Source: Heterotrichella gracilis
Lineage: Eukaryota > Sar > Xanthophyceae > Tribonematales > Xanthonemataceae
NCBI GenBank assembly: GCA_032358255.1
Contig: JAULBX010028737.1
Location: 1-27,033 of the forward strand
Direction: 5' to 3'
DNA: 27,033 nt
A program made the position numbers and the translations under genes. The notes under the pieces are model-generated. The model ran no database searches. It was given only the letters and a program-made list of their open reading frames with translations, and was not told the DNA's origin. Below, piece after piece: positions 10,501 to 21,197 of this stretch; within the stretch, counting starts at the first letter, position 1, and each line of letters opens with the position of its first letter.

Positions 10501-11559
10501 GAACCCTGAGGTGACCACGCGTGCGCAATTTGCTCTCCTGCAGAGGGAACTGGTCTCTCCTGTGGTTACCCTTGCAGACTCGCTGGTGGGTGGGGTGAGG
10601 CTGGTTCCCGATGGCAGGCTGCAAGGGACGAGGGGCCAGGGACCAGTGGACTATGCGGTGAGGTTGCGCCAACCTGGGGGCATGTAGGGCTAGTGGACAT
10701 TGGTATAGGGTTTAGGGCTTTACAGAAAGAGCGACTGTTGGTTTTGGAGGCCCATTCAGGCGGTAGCTCAATTTGGGTAATTTCGGTTTGTTAATGGCTT
10801 AACTTTCAACCAAATGAAGGTTGGTTTGTGCTGGTTGAAGGCCTAGGCGAGCATGCACATGCTTGCTGTTGCGCATTACCACAGCAATATGTGCTGGTAA
10901 CATGGATCTCCTGACCGCTGCTGTGCATCATTGTCCGCAGGTTCATGTTTCAGGGGGGTGCAAGGTCTTGATCAGCGTGCGCACGGTGGACAACTTCCAG
11001 GAGGCTGAGGGACCAGCATTTGCGCAGATGGCGGCAGCCCGTGAGGAGTATGCGTTCACTCGGGTGTTGCACCACAAGCGCAGGCATGCACAGCTGGATA
11101 ATGCCCTGCAGGTGTGTTGGGGATGTGTACCCTTAGGGTATCAGCTGGTGTTGCACATACTGCACAGCAGTACCTATGCAACAACGCATGCAAAAGGTTT
11201 CATCACTCCTGACATGCATGTGATTTTTGCACAAATGATATGGTGAAGGATGTTGTACTCCAGGATTGAGCCAGAATTGTAGAGAAGAAGCATAATGTGT
11301 GTTTTCCTGGTCCCAAGCACCACAGTCCTGTGCTGCGGCATGACCATAGATTTTCTACCGCTACTACCCCGCGACTGATGGCCAACAGCGCCGCTTGGTG
11401 AGGTCCACAGAGTACAGCATGGGCCTGGTGGGGGAGGCCACACCAGAGCGCATCAAGCCACAGCTGAAGCCCCTTGTCCTCACCATGCTGGGCGTGCTGA
11501 AGTCCCAGAGGGAATGCATTGAGCGTGCCAACTCCTCAAAGAGGCTCAAGGTAGCATGA
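10501..11559 (+). CDS. Crinkler-type REase-like domain protein, partial and probably degenerate
   Basis: Three exons join in phase: 10501-10657, 10941-11111 and 11350-11550, with a stop at 11557-11559 if the last donor is unused. The joined segment reads LQGTRGQGPVDYA|VHV followed by KVLISVRTVDNFQ, then FAQMAAAREE, and later FYRYYPATDG and a helix around KPQLKPLVLTMLGVL. This order resembles, from memory, the PD-(D/E)XK nuclease-like domain of Crinkler-type proteins: helix, G-x-G-x-VDY, then a strand normally holding E-x-K, then a Gln-containing helix, then an aromatic strand and final helix. Here the E-x-K position appears to be S-V-R, and the usual segment before the aromatic strand is missing, so it may be inactive or decayed. 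No 5' start was found. An unrelated gene cannot be excluded. Confidence 0.4.
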
Positions 11560-12236
11560 TCATTATTATGTGCAATTCAAGGGAATTCTTTGCATTTGTC
11601 TCAGTGCGGCCAGCGACAGCTTGAAAGTCCAGCTTCAGCTTTGACAAGTGCCTTCAAGACAGTAAATGACACTGGAAAAAAAAGCATTCAAGTTTCTCAA
11701 TGGTCTCACCTGGAGACTTTCTAAGTCATCATGATCTATGCATGATGTGCATAGTAGATAACCAGTGGACTTTTATCACATTTGTAGGCTTGTCTGATAG
11801 GTGATTGCTTGCAGAGTTACATGCGTTCCTGAAGTGCAGTCAGATTAGCACTCAGCCCTATGTGCGTTGTGTCAAGCAGGCCTGTCTTGACGTTGCTCAT
11901 ACCGGTGACCATTTCTGCACCGGCAGTGTCCCGATAAATGCAGTCATTTGTAAGTTAACGCAAGCTCAGAAATATTCCCGGAATGGGCATTACATTCAAA
12001 TGAAAATGAAAAAAACACTGAAGGAGACTGGTGCCCTCTCAGGTGTCACAACGTCCGAAAATGTTCATAGGGGCAAGAGGGCTGATTGCACTTTGAATAT
12101 CATAAAGGTGGCGCTCCGTTCATTGTGTCCCCGCCATTGCCCCAGTGCTGCGCGTTGCTGTCATGGTGTGCCAACCTGTCATCACTCTCTGTTGGAATCC
12201 GCTTGGGAGGATCACGCACAGTTGCCTCTTTCCCTG
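11560..12236. other. Convergent intergenic region before the GT61 stop
   Basis: A plus-strand frame from 11805 is open but begins with TTG, runs antisense into the last GT61 exon, and joins no upstream exon in phase. An acceptor-like GCTTGCAG at about 11810-11815 gives an immediate stop in the phase of the nuclease-like gene. No gene is supported; 3' UTRs of both neighbours are expected. Confidence 0.4.
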
Positions 12237-15200
12237 TCATTGGCCCAGCGCCGCCTGCGCTGCTGCGTGTCTAGCTGCCACGTGGTCCATCATTGGCGCC
12301 AGGTTGTGCACCACCAGGGAGGCGTTCAGGGGAGTAAGGGACAGGTCCATGTGCCTGCGAGGTGACTCACCAAGATGGAATAGGGTGGGATGGGATGGGA
12401 CGAGGATTGGTCATAGGGCACTTATCATTGGGGACGAGCTCATCCCCAATGAGAAAAGCCTCTACTAGGGGCTCTAGGGACGGTGACTGGTCAGGGGTGA
12501 GAGGCAGGATGTGCTATGCAGTGAAACGGCGAGAGGAGAGTTTGTGACATATGGGGGACATGTAGAAGCACTGTAAGTTGAATCAGCCGATTGTCCATGG
12601 ATAACTATCTGACATCTTGTGGACTATGGGTTGCAATAGAAAGTGAGCCTGATGTGCAGTGTACGTCCATGGGGTGTATGTGGTAGGGTTTAGGGTGCAG
12701 ACTTAGGGGTTTCCTCACCAGTAGATGAGGCCGTTCCAGTGCGCAATGTTGTGGTAGTGCTGGCTGCCCATGGGGTTCAATTCAAGCACGCCACCTGTAG
12801 AGGGGGGATGGGTAAGGGGTATACACCACATGGAAAGGGAAGGGGGGTGTGAAGAAGTGCAGGGTAGTTTGCACCAGGGGATGAGAGGTAGCGTGAGAAA
12901 CCGCTGCACAGCCCATCACAGACCCCACACAATCCTACCATGGCCCTTCCTGTCGTCTTTGTGTGTGTGGTGCAAGAACTTCACATGGTGTGTGTGCACA
13001 GTGCCAAGACTGCACTGAAAGGCGCGCCGCATGTACAGGACTGGCTAATAGTTACACTAGTATGACTGCATTGCTGGAATGATGCACCCGTATGAGTGGT
13101 CAAATTTCCTATGGTATCCCCAAAGGGTTTCCCAGGGTAATCCTCACCAACATTTGACCTCATATACAGCGCCATGGCCAGGCCCGCCCCATGCACCCCC
13201 ACCAGCATGCTTGTGCGCACAGCCACCGCCAGCTGCTCCACAAGGGGGATGTTGGAGAACTCCACAGATTGAAAGCGGAAGAGACAGGGGAGGTGGCGAC
13301 AGTCGCCAGTGTTCTGTGAGGCAAGGGGAGGAGGGATTGAATGGGCATTGGTGGTCATGGGGTTGCGTTTTGACCTCGTAAGGGTTGAGTTTAGGGATCA
13401 GGATGTAGCATAACCACACCCTAGTCCATGGCGGTGCGCCACCATATTGTCCATTCCCTACACCCAAAACCTTGACCTTTGATTCCCAACTCCCTGTTCC
13501 ATTCCCAACTCCTTGTTCCATTCCAGCGCAACACATGTACATTGCAGCGGTGCAACCATGCCAACCAAAGCCCTAGACCCTACAGTCTTTTACCCTGAAA
13601 CCTACAACATTTTACTCCAAACCCTGATGTTCTCACCCTCCGGTACATGCAGCTGTCCCTGTTTCATTTACCCAAAATCCCTCCACTCTTCTACCCCAAA
13701 CCCTTTGATCTCTCACCCTCCTGTACAGGCAGCTGCCCCTATTCCACTCCAGCACCGCCCGCTGCAGGTGGCCCACCACCTCATCCTCATTGGTCAGGCG
13801 CCGGGAGGACTGCCAGGCTGGGAAGAGAGGGGGATTGGTGAACGACACGGAAAGGGATGTTTTTTAGTGCAGGGCGTGTGGGGACATGGCAGGGATACTT
13901 TTAGTGCAGGGTGGGTGGGGAAGAGAGCCTGGGTGGGTGGCGTGACATGTGGGGCACAGGAGACATCGTGTGCGCACGCGTGGAGCTTGTGTGTGCTCTC
14001 CATCAGTTAGGGTATTGATGAGTTTTTTAGGGCTTCCGATGCGCACCTGACAGCTTGTGCGTGTACTCAAACTGCCTCCTGCTGACCCAGGTGACCAGCA
14101 GCTCGGCGTGTCCGCTATTTTGAGTATATGCCGCGTCCCTGGCGGCAGCAGGCACTGCGGGGGCGACCTCCGGCCACACCCGGGGGATCTCGTTCCTGCA
14201 GGGTGGAGGGTGCAAGGTTTTACCACACATTGTTCTCAAAGCAATACACAGACTCTGGGTTTCACCATGCAATTTCGGAAATTGAATTTTCCTTGCAATC
14301 ACAAATTTCTGATCCTGTATGCATTCCCCCTGCGTCAGAAAACATCCCTGAGGATGTACCACTCGTGTTCCCTGCACCAGTGACAGGGCACACGGCTACC
14401 CACATTTCCTAAAGCCACATGCGCCCCTCCACTCCGCTCAACTCCCCACATTTCCACATACATTCCATCAAGGGCCCATCTCGCACCTGAACATGTATTT
14501 TACCCATAGGGAAAAGGCCTGCACTAGCGTGGAAGGGCACGTCACCCGGTCTCCCACCCCCAGGTAAGATAAGAGTGATGACCCCCCATGCAGGGCGTGC
14601 ATTGCGCTGTGGAAGCATATCTGGGGGGCGGGGTAGGGGTGGGTGTGGAGGTGGCGGACGGGGTGGGGGTGGGAGATTTTTTGCCAGATGTGGTGGAAGT
14701 TGCCGGGGCCTTTCTTGTCCAGTACCACCACCTGGGGGGTGGGAAGGAGATGGGGGCAGTCATTGACCGGAAGAAACGGTTGAGGAGATAATAACATGAT
14801 GCAGTCATAAGTTATAAGCCATAGCCCTTGAGTTAGGGTACATGTGGGAGGTGGTGCATAGAAGTGGATGGGAGATGTTTGCACGACGTGATTAACTTAC
14901 CCCACAAGCCCCACATGAAACATTACCCTGCTCCGCCACCCACCCCATGCGACTTCCTCAGCACCGGTCCCACAAACCCACCCCACCATCCCACTCTCCC
15001 ACCCCCCTCCCACCTGCATCCCCTCCGCCCCCACCCCCTCCGACCCCCACAGCGCCAGCCCCATGAAGGCATTGCTCAGCTCCTCAGATGCATGGTAGGG
15101 GTTGGTGGTGTCGTTGCGGTCAATAAACATAACTGAGTGAGCGACACTCTGGGCAGGGGAGGAACACACAGCCTGGGAAGCAGGGAGAGAAAAGGAAATC

Positions 15201-16550
15201 AGAAGCACATACGGGTAAAAAATCTCTGCACTGCATTAGAGACACCACGTCACAAGGGAGAAGAGAATTGAGAAATCGATAACAATCTTATTGGGTTAGG
15301 GTTTATGGCTAGGGTTCAGGGTTTTGGCTGCCGCAACCTGCACATAGCCGCCTGGCACGGTGGTGAGCGCCAGGCCAAACCACTCCCGAGCGCACAGGCC
15401 AAGTGGTGTGGATTGAGCTGCCTCTGGGGGCACCGCGCAGGCCATGCGCAAGCCACCTAAGGATGAGAACGAAGTGTTTTTTGGCTGCTGGTGCACACGT
15501 TGGTATAATACATTGTTGGTAAATATATGTTTACTTTTTCTAGAAAACAACGACAAAAAGGGATTTTGCATGCGGGACGGCACGGGATGGGGGGGCATGA
15601 GGGCCGGGCATGTCCTGACGTGGAATCAACATGGACTAGGGTATTTGTCTAGGGTTTTTCGAGCAACGTGCAAAGCCTACCTAGCCAGTCCTGGTCTCTG
15701 TACGTGACTGCTGCCGCCGCCACCTGGTCTGTCACAACCACACCATTGCTGGAGGTGCACAGGGTGTGCGGCACCTGGGGGCCGAGGAGTGGGGGATAGG
15801 GTGAGGTGTACAGAATGAGGGGTGCCTGGGGGCCCAAGTTGGGGGTTTATGAAAGGGCGTTACTTTGTGATGTTTAGGGTTTAGAGCCCACCTTGCCATC
15901 CTCCCCTGCCAGGGGATAGCACGTGACTGCTGACGTGTCGCGCCGCGGTTGGCCGCCGCCATCCTTGTCTTGGCCCCTGCAGCAAATGCAACTAGCTATC
16001 ATGAACGATACGCAAGTTAATTACGTCGTTTGGTAAAAAAGTGAAAGTCTACTGATTTTTATCAGTTACCGCAATGAACTATTTGAACATTAGCCTTGAC
16101 ATCGTATGATTCTTTAAAAAATAATACAAAACAGCATTGATAAAACAATAAAAGCATGACAGTGTGTATCCCTTGCCTGCAGTAGGCCGTTTTGGTCCCT
16201 TTCCAGCGCTCCAACAGCCCAAGCCCCAGGGCGTTGCTGCAAGGGGTGGTGACTGTAATGTTGAGCAGCTGCATGCGGCGCGTGGCTAGGTCGATGAAGT
16301 AGCTGGCATTGAGGTGGAGGAGGTCGGTGGTGGTGGTGGGTGTGGTGGTGGTGGGCGGCTGGTGGTGGTGGTGGTGGGTGCTGAGGAGGGTGCGGATGGT
16401 GTTGAGGTGGCTGGTGGTGGTGTGGCTGTGCCAGAGGAGGGCTGTCAAGGTGAGGAGTAGGAGGAAAGCGAGGGAGAGGAATTGGGCTCCCGGGGTGAAG
16501 ATGTTTTGTAGGGTGAGTATGGCTCGCGTCTTGCTGGGCCTAGGCGCCAT
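12237..16550 (-). CDS. Glycosyltransferase family 61 protein (EOGT/xylosyltransferase-like)
   Basis: Eleven exons join in phase: 16550-16177, 15976-15892, 15774-15681, 15456-15338, 15172-15014, 14731-14487, 14195-14047, 13817-13717, 13313-13148, 12794-12719 and 12354-12237 (about 561 residues). Residues 21-40 form a signal-anchor helix, followed by a His/Thr/Pro stem, so the protein is a type II enzyme of the ER or Golgi lumen. Family features in order: DRNDTTNPYHASEEL (about 242-256), ICFHSAM, VTWVSRR then RRLTNEDEVVGHL, VGVHGAGLAMALYM (about 480-493) and VLELNPMGSQHYHNIAHW. These match GT61, which adds Xyl, Ara or GlcNAc to glycans; the acceptor cannot be told. Intron 1 uses a GC donor (TGCAG|GCAAGG). 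Exon 6 may contain a further intron starting at its GTGGGAG. Sequons occur at N81 and N97. Confidence 0.88.
12681..12710 (-). repeat. Telomere-like tract in GT61 intron 10
   Basis: GTAGGGTTTAGGG with a following TTAGGGG lies directly past the exon 10 donor and reads CCCTAAA on the coding strand of the gene. Similar tracts occur in other GT61 introns near 15294-15325 and 15871-15884. Confidence 0.75.
13024..13083. repeat. Dispersed repeat shared with the left edge of the window
   Basis: This intronic stretch shares GCGCCGCATGT, a GACTGGCTAAT-like core and GCTGGAATG, in the same order, with bases 1-53. The spacing differs by small insertions. It may be a fragment of a dispersed element; no coding or terminal repeats are visible. 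Confidence 0.45.
13628..13663 (-). pseudogene. Partial copy of GT61 exon 8 3' end with donor
   Basis: The plus-strand text CTCACCCTCCGGTACATGCA and the following bases parallel CTCACCCTCCTGTACAGGCA at 13712-13731, which is the 3' end of exon 8 with its GTGAG donor. The copy sits in the next intron and ends in text rich in CCCAAAACCCT-like sequence. Confidence 0.6.
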
Positions 16551-16789
16551 CCCCCCGCCTGGCTGGAACCCTAGTGGGACCCTGACTGGGTCTCTAGCTG
16601 ATAGTCTAGGCTGGGGACCTCGATGGAAATCTAAACTACCCCTCGAAATCCGGGTAAGGGAAGGCCTCCTACTAGAGCCATAGCGGAAATCCTATTAAAA
16701 ACCCTATGCAGAAACCCTAGTTGAGGGCCTAGGTGCCATTCCCCGTATCATATGGGCCATATGTCAGCCGCCGGCAACCGTTTGCAATT
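16551..16789. other. Upstream flank of GT61 with degenerate CCCTAG-like repeats
   Basis: This should contain the GT61 5' UTR. It is filled with degenerate words such as ACCCTAGT, GTCTAGGCT and AAACCCTAG. The segment 16728-16748 (GGCCTAGGTGCCATTCCCCG) repeats, with few changes, the sequence around the GT61 start codon (16538-16558), so part of the start region seems duplicated. Confidence 0.45.
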
Positions 16790-17173
16790 TCATATTGCAG
16801 CTGTTACTTCTGAGACCCGTAGGTTTGACCATACACCAATATGCACTTCGACACCTAGCGAGTGCATGCATCTGGCCATAATGCATGCATATGCAGGTGG
16901 CCAGCCCAACGAAAACTTTGGCGAGGTATGGCCGCTCAGTACGGTGTAGTAAATAACCCCTTTGGAAAGTAGGTATTCTAACAGAGGTTGCTCATACAAG
17001 CCAGCCCGCGGGGTAAACGGAACTAGCTCGGCAGTGCGACGGCGACGCAAACGATAAGCCACGGTCAGAAACCCGCTGATATCAATAGCTACAGGGATCT
17101 GGGTGATATGGCACCGGCGAAGACTACCCCTGAAAGTTCGCGTTCCAGACTGTTCAAAACTGGGTCTTTTCAC
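16790..17173 (-). CDS. Unrecognised open reading frame, possibly an exon
   Basis: The frame is open for 127 codons on the minus strand, with even composition (segments RLRRRRTAELVPFTPRAG, YEQPLLEYLLSKGVIYYTVL). It has no early ATG, so if real it is an exon or a relic. It runs head to head with the frame at 17233-17787, separated by a hairpin. I recognise no family; chance openness is quite possible. Confidence 0.25.
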   Translation of the reverse strand: MKRPSFEQSGTRTFRGSLRRCHITQIPVAIDISGFLTVAYRLRRRRTAELVPFTPRAGLYEQPLLEYLLSKGVIYYTVLSGHTSPKFSLGWPPAYACIMARCMHSLGVEVHIGVWSNLRVSEVTAAI

Positions 17174-17177
17174 GAAA

Positions 17178-17215
17178 GTAACCCAAAACTTTAAGAGTTT
17201 AATGTTTTGGGTTAC
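17178..17215. repeat. Perfect 12-bp inverted repeat (hairpin)
   Basis: GTAACCCAAAAC at 17178-17189 is exactly complementary to GTTTTGGGTTAC at 17204-17215, with a 14-base spacer. It lies between two head-to-head open frames. It could be a transcription-factor site, a hairpin or the end of a small element. Confidence 0.75.
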
Positions 17216-17232
17216 GATACCACGGCAACATA

Positions 17233-17787
17233 TTGGGAGATGGCAGGGCGGAATTGGCGCATGTGTTCAAAACTGGCATAAAAGGTGCCACACTTGCATC
17301 TGAGTTAGGAACGACGTGTTATAGTGCACGCAAGGCTTCTGCGGGTTGTCAAATCTATACAGCTGGTGTAGACAGGGCAGGCGTGGCGAGCTCTGCAGCA
17401 AGAGAGGCAGTTCTTGGGCTAGGGGCTGCTTTGCCTGGCGTGTCTTGTTCCTTGTGTGTTCTCTACAGCGCAAGGCAATTCTTTCGAGGAAAACGCTCAG
17501 ACTCTGAGTCAGAGGTGTCCTTCACACAAGGTCAGTGGCCCTGCATGGCTGTGATAGCCCTTTGGTGTATCGAAGTGGCAATTGGTGTATTTGAATGTCT
17601 GGCCGAAAAGTACTTGCACACACGGTGGCCGAGGGGTAGTGGCGAGCACGGTAGCGCTGAAAGCACATTGCACACCTATACATATATGGGTTATATTCAT
17701 AGTACTTGCAATTTGGCTTTCAACCATATCTCAGCTTCTTGGACACCCTTGTGGCATGTGGGTCCGGACTGTTTGATCCAGAACTGA
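17233..17787 (+). CDS. Unrecognised 184-codon open reading frame upstream of ABCG
   Basis: An uninterrupted frame with an ATG start encodes 184 residues, in contrast to the heavily split genes around it. Two moderately hydrophobic stretches (about residues 62-82 and 104-122, the second around IALWCIEVAIGVFECL) flank a short basic then acidic segment (RGKRSDSESE). No family is recognised. It ends 176 bases before the ABCG start, so it may also be ABCG 5' leader or plain non-coding sequence. Confidence 0.25.
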   Translation: MGDGRAELAHVFKTGIKGATLASELGTTCYSARKASAGCQIYTAGVDRAGVASSAAREAVLGLGAALPGVSCSLCVLYSARQFFRGKRSDSESEVSFTQGQWPCMAVIALWCIEVAIGVFECLAEKYLHTRWPRGSGEHGSAESTLHTYTYMGYIHSTCNLAFNHISASWTPLWHVGPDCLIQN

Positions 17788-17963
17788 TAGTAGCTTTCCT
17801 CTCCATGGTTGGGTCACTAGCAAGTCCTGACAAGTAATCAGTTGGGTGTCCTTGCTTTGGAGTAGATCCTGGTGGGTAGTTACGACCACAGCTGTCGTTG
17901 AGCCAAGATCACCCACCCACCACACCCACGACACCCACCGCACCCACACGCAGATAGCCAGAG

Positions 17964-20900
17964 ATGGCAGCTCAGCCGGAAGGGAAGGTTATGTCAGAGC
18001 CGTTAGACGACGATGGTGTCGAAGAGGTGGAGGTGAAAGGCCTGACGGTGGCCATCAAGGTACGCTTTGGGCACACAATGCAACTGCTGACATGGAGCTG
18101 GATCATGGGACAGAAAGCAAACCCTACAGGGTCACACCACCTGCTCAGTAACACCCATGGTTCGAGAGCAGGAGAAGACTGGATTCAGCACCGTAGAGCC
18201 TGCATCGACTTTCACCCTTGGCTCCTTGCTGAGTTTCCCCCCAGGAGCTGTCCTTCACCCTAAACCCTAAACCCTAGTTAGGCCCTCCCTAGGCCTATTT
18301 CTGCCCTAACATCTATCAGGGGAAAAATCCCGTTGACACCGTAGCACCTGCACCATCATACACTTTAAAATTGAATCTCTAAACCCTAAACCGTAAACCC
18401 TACCCTCCAAACCGTTGTTATCGGCGTCCTGTTCACTCCCTCCCTCCCCTCCTCCCGCCCAGGACATGACCTACACCGTGACCCACCACACCACCAAGGA
18501 GAAAATCAACCTGCTGCAAGGAATCAATGCAGTCTTCCTGCCAGGACAGATGGCGGCGCTGGTACGCACAAATCCCAGTCACAGTCAACTTCACAGTAAA
18601 AACTGAGAAAAACATGCCATTTACCGTTGGCAGGCCTCATAACACCAGTGCATGTCATCCTGATTTGAGACCAGATTTAGTTATCTGAGATCTAAAACGC
18701 CCCTGGTTTGGCGCCCCATGCAAAGTCCCTATGCATGCACCTGCTGCTGCCCCTTGTGGTTGTGGCCATGTGACTGACAGCTGGCCTGTGGTGCCCTGCA
18801 GATGGGTCCATCTGGGTCAGGCAAGACCACCATGCTAGGTGGGTTCTCGCACCAAAACCCTAAAATTACACCCCAAAACAGTGCTGTGGCCATTGCATCC
18901 CAGAAGCATCACATGGGTTACTGCTGCTATTGCGCACCTTCCCATCGTATGCCATGCCATGCCGTGCGATTTCCCCACGCCATTGGACGCGCCGGGCCAT
19001 TGTATTGCACAATGAAAGGTGACCCCATCTGATTGTGCCGTGCCATGCGGTTGCGACCACGCTATGTGGTCACGCCACCCCATCCAATTGACCCATGCCA
19101 TGCGACTGTGCTCTCCTACGCGATCGGACCATGCCATGCGATCGTACCATGGCACATGACCCAAAGCATTGTCCTGTCACTGTGTTGCTCCCACAGAGTG
19201 ACAGCTAGTGCTGGGCAATAACTGTCCCTTGACTCTGCTCTTACCCTATTACCTTGTCGCTCCCGTAGATGTGTTGGCGGGGCGCAAGACGCTGGGCAGC
19301 ATGACAGGCGATGTGCTGTTTGGCGGGGCAAAACCCTCCAAGGGGTTCCTGCGGCGCTACACGGGATACGTGGAGCAGTTTGGTGCGCATCTTGGGAGTG
19401 GGGTTGTGTTCAGCCTTTTTCAAGGGATTGGGGTGTAAACGGTGTGGTTGGGATCTGATTGGGTAGTTGCATGCATTTCAGCAATACAGCCAAATGGGAA
19501 ACTGTCTATTCCTGGCATGGTGGTAACTTATCCACCGGTAAGGCTGCCTTCAATGTGGAACCCTATACAAATGTCACCTAAAGCCCTAACAACTTCCCTC
19601 CCGTTTCCATTTACCCATACCTTAAAACATAACTTCTCCTCTCGCAGACACGCTGGCCGACGTGCTCACTGTCCGAGAGATGCTCCTGTACACCGCCGAG
19701 CTGAAGCGCTCCTCCAGCGAGCCGCTGGAGCACAAGGTGGCGCTTGTGCAGCACGTGGTGGAGGTGCTGGCGCTGGAGGGGTGTGCAGGGGTGCGCATCG
19801 GGAGCAGGTGGGGGAAAATGAGGGGGGGTGGGGGGATAATGAAAGGGGAGTCATGGCAGCAGGTGGTGAAGATGGAGGGTGGTGTTTTTCATGGTGCGTG
19901 CACATGTGTGGTAGGGGCCCACAGCTGGAGTCACAAGCTCATCAACCCCAAAACTCTGAAATATCTAACCTTGATCCCAAGCACAGAACTTCTGCCCCCC
20001 CGGCCACTGTATGTCCCGCGGCATCAGCAACAGCCAGGGCAACCGCGCCAACGTGGACTTGATATTTTAAGGTCCCACTCCTTGGACGTCCCTACTGCAC
20101 AATACCCTACACCTGAACCCTAAACCCTAAGCCACCTTGAAGACCCTAATACCTCGAACCACTAAACTTTGAAACCCTACACCGCGCTGCAGCATGGCCC
20201 GCGGCATCAGCGGCGGCCAGGCCAAGCGCGCCAAACCCTGCAACCCTAATACCTCAGACCCCTAAACCCTAAAACCCTACCCCGATGCTGTCCCGCGGCA
20301 TCAGCAGCGGCCGGGCCAAATGCGCCAAACCCTAAACCCCTAATACTTGACACCTCTAACCCCTGAAACCCTACCCCGCAGCATGGCCCGCGGCATCAGC
20401 GGCGGCCAGGCCAAGCGCGCCAATGTGGGTCTGGCGCTGGTGACCGGCCCCAGGGTGCTGTTCTTGGATGAGCCAACCACTGGGCTGGACAGCTTTACAG
20501 CAAACGAGGTGGGGGAAGGGTGTTTTCAGGGTGATCTTCTCATGTTAGTGTGGGTGGAGATATCAAAACACAACACCCAAACCTCACACCACTATCTCCA
20601 ATAAATTAACTACGCATGTTTAAATGTAAAGTTTATGGTGGCTTTATGTAAGTCATTGTTGTCTTGCCCCACAAGGTTAATTGTTTTTTTAGCTTTTCAT
20701 TTTGTTGCGAGTTCCAGGATGAATGGAGCATTTTGGCTTGTCACGTTTTACATCCACCACCCTTTGGTCCCCTACCCCTCTCTACTACCGCTTCCCCTCC
20801 CCTCCCAGGTGATGACTGTGGTCAAGAACCTCACCCGGGAGGGCATCACCATCTGCGCCACTATCCACGGGCCCACCCCCTACACATTCCAGCTATTCTC

Positions 20901-21157
20901 CTCCCTGCTGCTGCTCATGAGGGGGAGGGTGATCTACTTTGGGGCAAACGGGGCACCGGCGCAGTCCTACTTCATGGAAACTGCCTCCCAGCTGGGGATT
21001 GAGGGGGACAGCAGCTTGACCAGCGTTGCGGAGTGGATGGTGGACATGACTGTGCGGGTGGGTGGCAAGAATAAAGCAATGTATTAAAATAAATCGTAAC
21101 AAAATAAATCATTTCATATAACATCAATTGAAATTCATTTATTTAAATAGTTATATA

Positions 21158-21197
<40 letters not shown>

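Noticed and set aside
11805-12365. 186-codon plus-strand frame as downstream exon of the nuclease-like gene
   Set aside because: Starts with TTG, gives a stop in the required phase, and its second half is antisense to the last GT61 exon.
18258-18403. CCCTAAA tracts as a chromosome end
   Set aside because: Tracts are short, degenerate and scattered among intact genes on both sides, so they are interstitial.
20008-20330. Signature-exon copies as a CRISPR-like array
   Set aside because: The repeated part is protein-coding exon sequence and the spacers are telomere-like; this is tandem exon-fragment duplication in a eukaryotic intron.
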